From positions 1 to 32,021 of the forward strand of contig JAUVQE010000005.1 in assembly GCA_030598325.1 (NCBI GenBank): a stretch of 32,021 nt of DNA. The letters run 5' to 3'. Every line of letters starts with the position of its first letter. Positions within the stretch are counted from its first letter, which is position 1. Positions 25,816 to 32,021 of the stretch are shown piece by piece. This stretch comes from Nitrospirota bacterium (GTDB lineage: Bacteria; Patescibacteriota; Gracilibacteria; UBA1369; LOWO2-01-FULL-3). Below the pieces are notes generated by a model that had not been told where the DNA came from, searched no databases, and saw nothing but the letters and a program-made list of their open reading frames with translations. The position numbers and the translations under genes are program-made.

Positions 25816-28578
25816 ATGAAAATCCTGCGCTATATATCGGTTGGAGTGGTAGTTTTGCTTGTTGGTGGTTTTGTGATCGCGGATACGGTGAATCAGGAGG
25901 TGGAAATTTTGGTGGATGGGGATATGGAGAATGCGGGGGTTGGGGATTGGAATGTGGGAAATGTTGCGACATTGACAAAAGAAACAGGTGCGGTTGATGA
26001 TGGAACACAAGTTTTAAGGGTAGCCTATAACAGCTCAAATACTCCTTATGCCTATCAGATTCTTTTCACGCCAGGAAAAACATATAGAGTTACAGGTTGG
26101 GCGAGAGGTGACGGCACTTACGCGCCATTTATGCAAGATGGGGCTGTTTCGCTTCAATGGGTAGGAACAAACTCAACATCGTGGCAGTATTTCGATGTAA
26201 CAGGGACAGCAGGACACGCATGGTTTCAATTATTATCAACAGCTACTGGTGCGGGCTTTGCAGAATTCGACGACATCATGGTCACCCTCTACACCCCCCC
26301 GATTGTGAATATGGAGGCGACAGTTGCAAATTTTGATGATGGGGATATGGAAAAGGCGGGAGTTGCGGATTGGACTGCGGGTGGCGGTGCGACTGTATCA
26401 AAAGAAACTACTAATCCACACGGAGGTAGTCGGGTTTTAAGAGTTCGAGGGGCTCAATATTCTCTTGTAATGCAAAATATTTTTACGCCTGGTAATATTA
26501 TTTACCGAGTAACAGGTTGGGTTAGAGGAGATGGAGGAACAGGGCAGGCAACAGTGGGTGGTTTAAGTACTGCTTTTTACGGTACTACTTCAACAGATTG
26601 GCAGTATTTTGATATAACAGATACAGCATCAGACGCAAACATATTATTATATCAATATGGTAACGGAGGGAATGATTACGCCGAATTCGACGACGTTTTC
26701 ATCACCGAATACACGCCACCGATGGTGAATGATAATGTGCAGCTGATTGATGATGGGGATATGGAGGACGCGGATGGTTCGCCTGTGAGTGAGTGGGATG
26801 TGTTTCAGAGTACAATACTAACGAAAGAAACAGGTTGGGTTGATGATGGCTCGCAAGTTTTAAGAATTACTTATGATGGAGGTACTTCAGGTGGAGCGTT
26901 ACAACCAGTACTTGAAGTCGGAAAAAGTTATAGATTTACAGGCTGGGCAAGAGGTGATGACACTAATACCCCTAAAATTCAAGATGGAATGGGTGATATT
27001 ATATGGACTGGCGACTCTGCTGCAACTTGGCAACACTTTGATGTTTCAGGAACGGCAGGTCATGCTAATGTATATTTACAACTCCACAATGGTGTTGCTG
27101 GTTACGTCGAATTCGACGACGTTTTCGTCACCGAAACCGCCCCGCAGTACAACAACTACGGGCAGTTGCTTGTGGATGGGGATATGGAGGTCGCGGAGAC
27201 GTTGGGGGCTGAGTTGTTGGTGGATAATGATATGGAGGAAGATGGGACGGATATATTCTTTTCAAACAAATTTGATTTGACGCAGGCGGTGAATATCGCG
27301 GCTGACAGCGGTTCCATAACCGGGGCGCTTACATATGCTTGTGAGGGCGCGGAGTTCGACGGAACGAATGATTATGTTACTTATACGGTGCCGAGTACGT
27401 TATTTTCGGAGAAGTCTAGTGTAAGTATCGTCGCGGAATTTACGCCGGATTTTGCTTATGATGAAGACACATTCCTAACAATACTTGATTCCACCCTAAG
27501 CAATAGATATTTAATTTATAAAGGAGATAATGCTGGTGGGAATACATTAGTTGTGTATTTAGGAGATACAACAATAGCTCTTATTCCATCGGCAACATAT
27601 TCAGCTTATTGGAAACAAAACGAAAGAAATGTATTAGTGATAAGTGGCACAACAGGAGCGACTAATGCTTGGCTTAATGGTACTCAAATATTAACAAATG
27701 CCACAAATCCGTGGAGTCCAGCGGCGCCAACTGAATTACATGTAGGAAGCAACAGATTAGGTACAGCTTTATTCGACGGGGAAATCCACGCGGTTTCGAT
27801 TTACGATGGGCTTTTGGATGGGACTGACGCGCAGAATATTTATGACTCGGTGGATACGGATGACTGGACGGTAGGGAATAACGCTTGTTTGACCAAACAG
27901 CTGGGTGCGGCTGAGAGTGGAAGTCAGGTAATCAGGGTTGCTTATGATGGTACGGGAACTCCTAATGCCACTCAAACTATTCTTACTGCATCTACAAGAT
28001 ACAGGGTTACTGGTTGGTTCAAACCAACTGGCGGAGCAATGAGAGCTTTTCTAAGACATGGGACTACGGTAATAACGTATTCAACAACTACAGAAGAATG
28101 GCAAAGTTTTGATGAAACATTTACTGCTGGAGCTACAACATTGCAGTTAGCAATGGAGGGGGCACAAGATTCAGCAGAATTCGACGATGTCACGGTAAAA
28201 GAGATCACGAACGATGGGGCTGATGCGTGGACGCCGGTAAATAATGCGATTTTATCAAAAGAGTCGACCAATCCACATAGTGGAAGTTTAAGTATGAGGA
28301 TTGCTTATGACGATACTGGAAGCCCTCTTGCAAGACAAAGTGGAATTTTCACAATAGGTCAAGAATACAGAGTTACAGGCTGGGCAAGGGGAGATGGGAC
28401 ATTTTACCCTTGGTTGGCTGATGGAGCTTCAGAGATTTGGACAGGAGCGATCAGCACGGCTTGGCAAGCTTTCGACGTCACCTTCACAGCAGGAGGAACA
28501 ACATTTAACGCGAGGTCCAACGCAACCAGCGCAGGCTACGTAGAATTTGACGGCGTAGTTGTTACCAGGACCGATTAA
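25816..28578 (+). CDS. Membrane-anchored repeat protein with CBM-like and LamG-like domains (paralog 1)
   Basis: N-terminal TM (LRYISVGVVVLLVGGFVIADTVNQE); repeats DGDMExxGVxDW...YRVTGWARGDG...TSWQYFDVTGTAGHAW...AEFDDxxVT; one concanavalin-like segment EGAEFDGTNDYVTY...FDGEIHAVSIYDGLLDGTDAQNIYDSVD. Confidence 0.85.
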   Translation: MKILRYISVGVVVLLVGGFVIADTVNQEVEILVDGDMENAGVGDWNVGNVATLTKETGAVDDGTQVLRVAYNSSNTPYAYQILFTPGKTYRVTGWARGDGTYAPFMQDGAVSLQWVGTNSTSWQYFDVTGTAGHAWFQLLSTATGAGFAEFDDIMVTLYTPPIVNMEATVANFDDGDMEKAGVADWTAGGGATVSKETTNPHGGSRVLRVRGAQYSLVMQNIFTPGNIIYRVTGWVRGDGGTGQATVGGLSTAFYGTTSTDWQYFDITDTASDANILLYQYGNGGNDYAEFDDVFITEYTPPMVNDNVQLIDDGDMEDADGSPVSEWDVFQSTILTKETGWVDDGSQVLRITYDGGTSGGALQPVLEVGKSYRFTGWARGDDTNTPKIQDGMGDIIWTGDSAATWQHFDVSGTAGHANVYLQLHNGVAGYVEFDDVFVTETAPQYNNYGQLLVDGDMEVAETLGAELLVDNDMEEDGTDIFFSNKFDLTQAVNIAADSGSITGALTYACEGAEFDGTNDYVTYTVPSTLFSEKSSVSIVAEFTPDFAYDEDTFLTILDSTLSNRYLIYKGDNAGGNTLVVYLGDTTIALIPSATYSAYWKQNERNVLVISGTTGATNAWLNGTQILTNATNPWSPAAPTELHVGSNRLGTALFDGEIHAVSIYDGLLDGTDAQNIYDSVDTDDWTVGNNACLTKQLGAAESGSQVIRVAYDGTGTPNATQTILTASTRYRVTGWFKPTGGAMRAFLRHGTTVITYSTTTEEWQSFDETFTAGATTLQLAMEGAQDSAEFDDVTVKEITNDGADAWTPVNNAILSKESTNPHSGSLSMRIAYDDTGSPLARQSGIFTIGQEYRVTGWARGDGTFYPWLADGASEIWTGAISTAWQAFDVTFTAGGTTFNARSNATSAGYVEFDGVVVTRTD

Positions 28579-28592
28579 TTATTAAAAAAATT

Positions 28593-31556
28593 ATGAAAAA
28601 AAGTTTGCGATATATAGTGGCTGGGATAGTGGTTTTGTTGGTTGGTGGTTTTGTGATCGCGGATACGGTGAATCAGGAGAAGCAGTTGCTGGTGGATGGG
28701 GATATGGAGGATACTGGGGTGATAACGGATATTTGGACGGCGGCATCAGGCGCAACATTAACAAAGGAAAGCGGGGCAGTCAATGATGGCTCACAGGTTT
28801 TAAGAGTTCGTGGGGGGGCATGGTGTGTGGGATACCAAACTGTTTTGACATCTGGTAATACTTACCGAGTAACAGGTTGGGTCAGAGGAGATGGAGGAAC
28901 AGGGAGGGGAACAGTGGGCGGTATATCTCCAGATTTTAACGGAACAACCGCTAATGTATGGCAGTATATTGATGTGGTAGGCGAGGCATCAGCAACACAA
29001 ATATTTCTATATCAGGCTGGTGCTGGAGGGAATGATTACGTCGAATTCGACGACATTCTCGTCACCGAATATACCCCACCGATCGTAAACAACGAGGAGG
29101 AGCTTTTGGTGGATGGGGATATGGAGGAGGATGGGACGGATATTCCATTCATAAAGAAATTCGATCTGACGCAGGCGGTGAATATTACGGCGGACAGCGG
29201 TGCTATAACCGGGGCTCTTACGTATGCCTGTGCGGGGGCGGAATTTGATGGAACGAATGATTATGTGACTTATACGATTCCGACTACGTTATTTTCGACG
29301 AGTCCGAAGATAAGTATAGTCGCGGAATTTACACCGGATTTTGATTGGGACGAGGATGTGCAACGAGTTATTATGGACTCTGTTGCGGGCAATGGATATT
29401 TGATTTACAAAACAGTCAATGCATCAGGCAATGTTCTCAACATAACATTAGGAGATACTGCTCTTGCTTCAATTACATCAGCAACTTATTCGGCTTATTG
29501 GAATCAAAACGCAAGAAATGTGTTAGTTGTTAGTGGAACGTCAGGAGCAACTAATGCCTGGCTTAATGGTACTCAAATAAAGACAAACGACGCAACTGCT
29601 TGGAGTCCAATAGGTCCTACAAGTTTTTGCGTAGGTGCGTTATGCGCAGGTACTTTTAAATTCGACGGCGAAATACACGCCATTTCAATCTATAGCGGCC
29701 TTCTGGACGGCACCGACGCCACAAATTTGTACAATTCGGTGGATACGAGCGATTGGAATGTGTCAGCCAGTGCTTGTTTAACCAAACAGCTGGGGGGGGT
29801 TGAAGATGAAGGTCAGGTTTTGCGTGTAGCTTATGGTGGTGAAAATAATCCAGCAGCTAGGTACAATATAGCAGGTGCAAGACCGTATAGGGTTACTGGC
29901 TGGATGAGAGGTGATGGAACTGTTGCGCCTCAAATTTATATTGGCGGTTTATTGGTAAAAGCTGGTACAAATTCAACTTCATGGCAGTATTTTGATACAG
30001 CCGTTGATGTTATAGCTGGTGGCACAACTCTTGCTATGTTTGCTATGGCTACGGGCGCGGGTGAATATGCAGAATTCGATGATGTTCTTGTCACCGAATA
30101 TACGCCACCGATGGTGAATGATTATGATCAGTTGGTGGTGGGTGGAGACATGGAGGAAGCAGGAGTGGCGAGTTGGTCGGTTGGAGCAAGTGCGACTTTG
30201 ACTAAGCCAACAGGAGAGGGGGCTGAGGATGGGACACAAATTTTAAAAGTAGCAAGAAATAGTGCAGCCAATCCTTTTGCTTATCAAACTATTTTTACAA
30301 TAGGGGATCAATACAGAATAACAGGTTGGACCAGAAGTGACGGAAACGCTACGCCTAGCGTATTTCAAGACGATGGCTTGGATTGGAATGGTACGACTTC
30401 TACAAGTTGGCAATATTTTGATGAAGTTTTCACCTGTGGTGCTGGTGATATGCACATTAGATTGAGGGCGGTCACCGACACAGGAACAGAATATGTCGAA
30501 TTCGACGATGTTTTCGTCACCCTAGTCGAACCACAATACAATCACTACGGGCAGATATTAGTAGATGGGGATATGGAGGAGGATGGGACGGATATATTCT
30601 TTTCAAACAAATTTGATCTGACGCAGGCGGCAAACATTACGGCGGATAGCGGTTCCATAACCGGAGCTCTTACGTATACCTGCGAAGGGGCGGAATTTGA
30701 TGGAACGAATGATTATGTGACTTATACGATTGCGGGTACGTTATTTTCAACGAAGTCCAGTATAAGTATCGTGGTAGAATTTACGCCGGATTTTGATTGG
30801 GATGATGATAATAATACTTATTTATTTGATTCAACATCAACAGAAAGATATTATATTTTTAAACGAGATAATGGAGATAATAATACTTTAAAGTTAGTGT
30901 TAGGTGGTGCAGTTATTGGAGAAGTAGCATCTGCAACTTATTCAGGTGATTGGAATGTTGACGCAAGGAATGTTTTAGTGATAAGTGGAACAAGTGGCGA
31001 TACTAATATTTGGTTAAATGGTACTCAGATAATGACTAACAATGCTATTGCGTGGACACCTGCCGAGCCTATAATTCTTACTGTAGGTAGCAATTTTGCG
31101 GGAGGTAATAAATTCGATGGGGAAATCCATGCCGTTTCAATTTACAGCGGACTTTTGGATGGGACTGACGCGCAAAATTTGTATGATTCAGTGGATACGG
31201 ATGATTGGACGGTGGTGAATAATGCTTGTTTGACCAAACAGTTGGGTGCGAGTGGGGGAGGAAGTCAGATAATTAGGGTGGCTTATGATGACGCAGACGT
31301 TCCCTATATTTATCAAGACATTTTAACAGTAGGACAAGAATATAGATTTACGGGTTGGGCGCGTGGAGATGGTACTCATCTCCCAAGAGTAGCATCGGGT
31401 AGCGCAGGTATACTATGGGATGGCACAACGTCAACAAGTTGGCAATATTTCGATGTTAATGGAACGTCAAATCATACGTGGTTTTATCTACAATCGCAGA
31501 ATAATGGTGTTGGTTACGTAGAATTCGACGATGTAGTCGTCACGCGGAGCGATTAA
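28593..31556 (+). CDS. Membrane-anchored repeat protein with CBM-like and LamG-like domains (paralog 2)
   Basis: Same N-terminus (VVLLVGGFVIADTVNQE) and module types as the preceding ORF, with two LamG-like segments. Confidence 0.85.
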   Translation: MKKSLRYIVAGIVVLLVGGFVIADTVNQEKQLLVDGDMEDTGVITDIWTAASGATLTKESGAVNDGSQVLRVRGGAWCVGYQTVLTSGNTYRVTGWVRGDGGTGRGTVGGISPDFNGTTANVWQYIDVVGEASATQIFLYQAGAGGNDYVEFDDILVTEYTPPIVNNEEELLVDGDMEEDGTDIPFIKKFDLTQAVNITADSGAITGALTYACAGAEFDGTNDYVTYTIPTTLFSTSPKISIVAEFTPDFDWDEDVQRVIMDSVAGNGYLIYKTVNASGNVLNITLGDTALASITSATYSAYWNQNARNVLVVSGTSGATNAWLNGTQIKTNDATAWSPIGPTSFCVGALCAGTFKFDGEIHAISIYSGLLDGTDATNLYNSVDTSDWNVSASACLTKQLGGVEDEGQVLRVAYGGENNPAARYNIAGARPYRVTGWMRGDGTVAPQIYIGGLLVKAGTNSTSWQYFDTAVDVIAGGTTLAMFAMATGAGEYAEFDDVLVTEYTPPMVNDYDQLVVGGDMEEAGVASWSVGASATLTKPTGEGAEDGTQILKVARNSAANPFAYQTIFTIGDQYRITGWTRSDGNATPSVFQDDGLDWNGTTSTSWQYFDEVFTCGAGDMHIRLRAVTDTGTEYVEFDDVFVTLVEPQYNHYGQILVDGDMEEDGTDIFFSNKFDLTQAANITADSGSITGALTYTCEGAEFDGTNDYVTYTIAGTLFSTKSSISIVVEFTPDFDWDDDNNTYLFDSTSTERYYIFKRDNGDNNTLKLVLGGAVIGEVASATYSGDWNVDARNVLVISGTSGDTNIWLNGTQIMTNNAIAWTPAEPIILTVGSNFAGGNKFDGEIHAVSIYSGLLDGTDAQNLYDSVDTDDWTVVNNACLTKQLGASGGGSQIIRVAYDDADVPYIYQDILTVGQEYRFTGWARGDGTHLPRVASGSAGILWDGTTSTSWQYFDVNGTSNHTWFYLQSQNNGVGYVEFDDVVVTRSD

Positions 31557-31620
31557 GGCTCGTGAGAGTCAGAGTCGGCTTTGTCTTTCCCGTGGAAGCG
31601 GGAATCTGTCGAGATACTCT

Positions 31621-31641
31621 GGTCGAGCCCGAGGATGACAG
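31621..31641. repeat. Dispersed repeat GGTCRAGCCCGAGGATGACAG (second copy at 25707-25727)
   Basis: 20/21 identity between the two copies. Confidence 0.85.
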
Positions 31642-31684
31642 CAGGGAAAAATTGAAACCGTTTATATAAGCCAAAAATCGGGAA

Positions 31685-31706
31685 AATGTTTGACCGGTCA
31701 AACATT
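31685..31706. repeat. 22-bp perfect palindrome AATGTTTGACCGGTCAAACATT
   Basis: Direct reading. Confidence 0.9.
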
Positions 31707-31755
31707 GCCAAAAGAGTAGAAAAGTGGTGAAATTGCAAAGCCGAAAATCAAGCAC

Positions 31756-31781
31756 AAAAAGTGTCCCCGGGGACACTTTTT
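31756..31781. terminator. 26-bp perfect palindrome AAAAAGTGTCCCCGGGGACACTTTTT, possible bidirectional terminator
   Basis: Direct reading; GC-rich core flanked by A5/T5. Confidence 0.6.
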
Positions 31782-32021
31782 ATCTCGAACCATACCTCCG
31801 CACCCACACCACCCGAACCGAGAGGATTGGCAGAAACAAGCCTCGGAACCGCCCGAAATCCCCGGGGATTTTTTGAAAAACCCCCCCCCATCTCCCACAA
31901 AGAAACTTGCTTTTTCCCCTCATTTTGCTATCATGTACGCGAAAAAGGCTTTCGGCCGAGGTTTATAAGCCTCAAACTGGCGGAAGGTTTTTTTCTTTTA
32001 TTTTCCATACGGAAATACTGA

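Noticed and set aside
31761-32021. 86-aa + ORF at the right edge
   Set aside because: Runs through palindromes and low-complexity sequence, truncated by the window; no recognisable product.

Overview
The window looks like a chromosomal segment of an uncultured bacterium, probably Patescibacteria/CPR or Peregrinibacteria-like; this is inferred from gene content and not proven. The left part is a housekeeping cluster on the minus strand: a phosphomannomutase-type enzyme, nadM, nadE, smpB and a membrane spermidine-synthase-like protein. After it come three tRNAs (Ser-GGA, Thr-GGT, Trp-CCA), an M50 protease, and several small genes missing from the ORF track: an L33 ribosomal protein, a zinc-ribbon protein and a non-ATG PGPGW-like membrane protein. 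The centre has uncharacterised acidic/coiled proteins, an SLH-domain surface protein and an HNH endonuclease next to a family of CCCCGGGGATTTT palindromic repeats, including a 4 x 38-bp tandem array. The right half holds a 1728-aa repeat surface protein, a RelB/RelE-like toxin-antitoxin pair and two tandem paralogous CBM/LamG repeat proteins. The most unusual locus is 19381-19693. It contains an encoded-CCA tRNA-like element with no normal D/anticodon architecture. A consensus promoter follows directly, then a short terminator-bounded RNA whose predicted 5' end is an 11-nt perfect complement of the tRNA-like element's central hairpin. A 13-nt copy of the CCA-end sequence lies 215 bp downstream. 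Other notable items are a tandem half-duplication of tRNA-Trp, a -1 frameshift inside a YAEYEV repeat tail, a perfect 16-bp-arm palindrome between nadE and nadM, and a candidate structured ncRNA near 11.2-11.4 kb. All calls come from reading the sequence by eye; no searches or folding programs were run.
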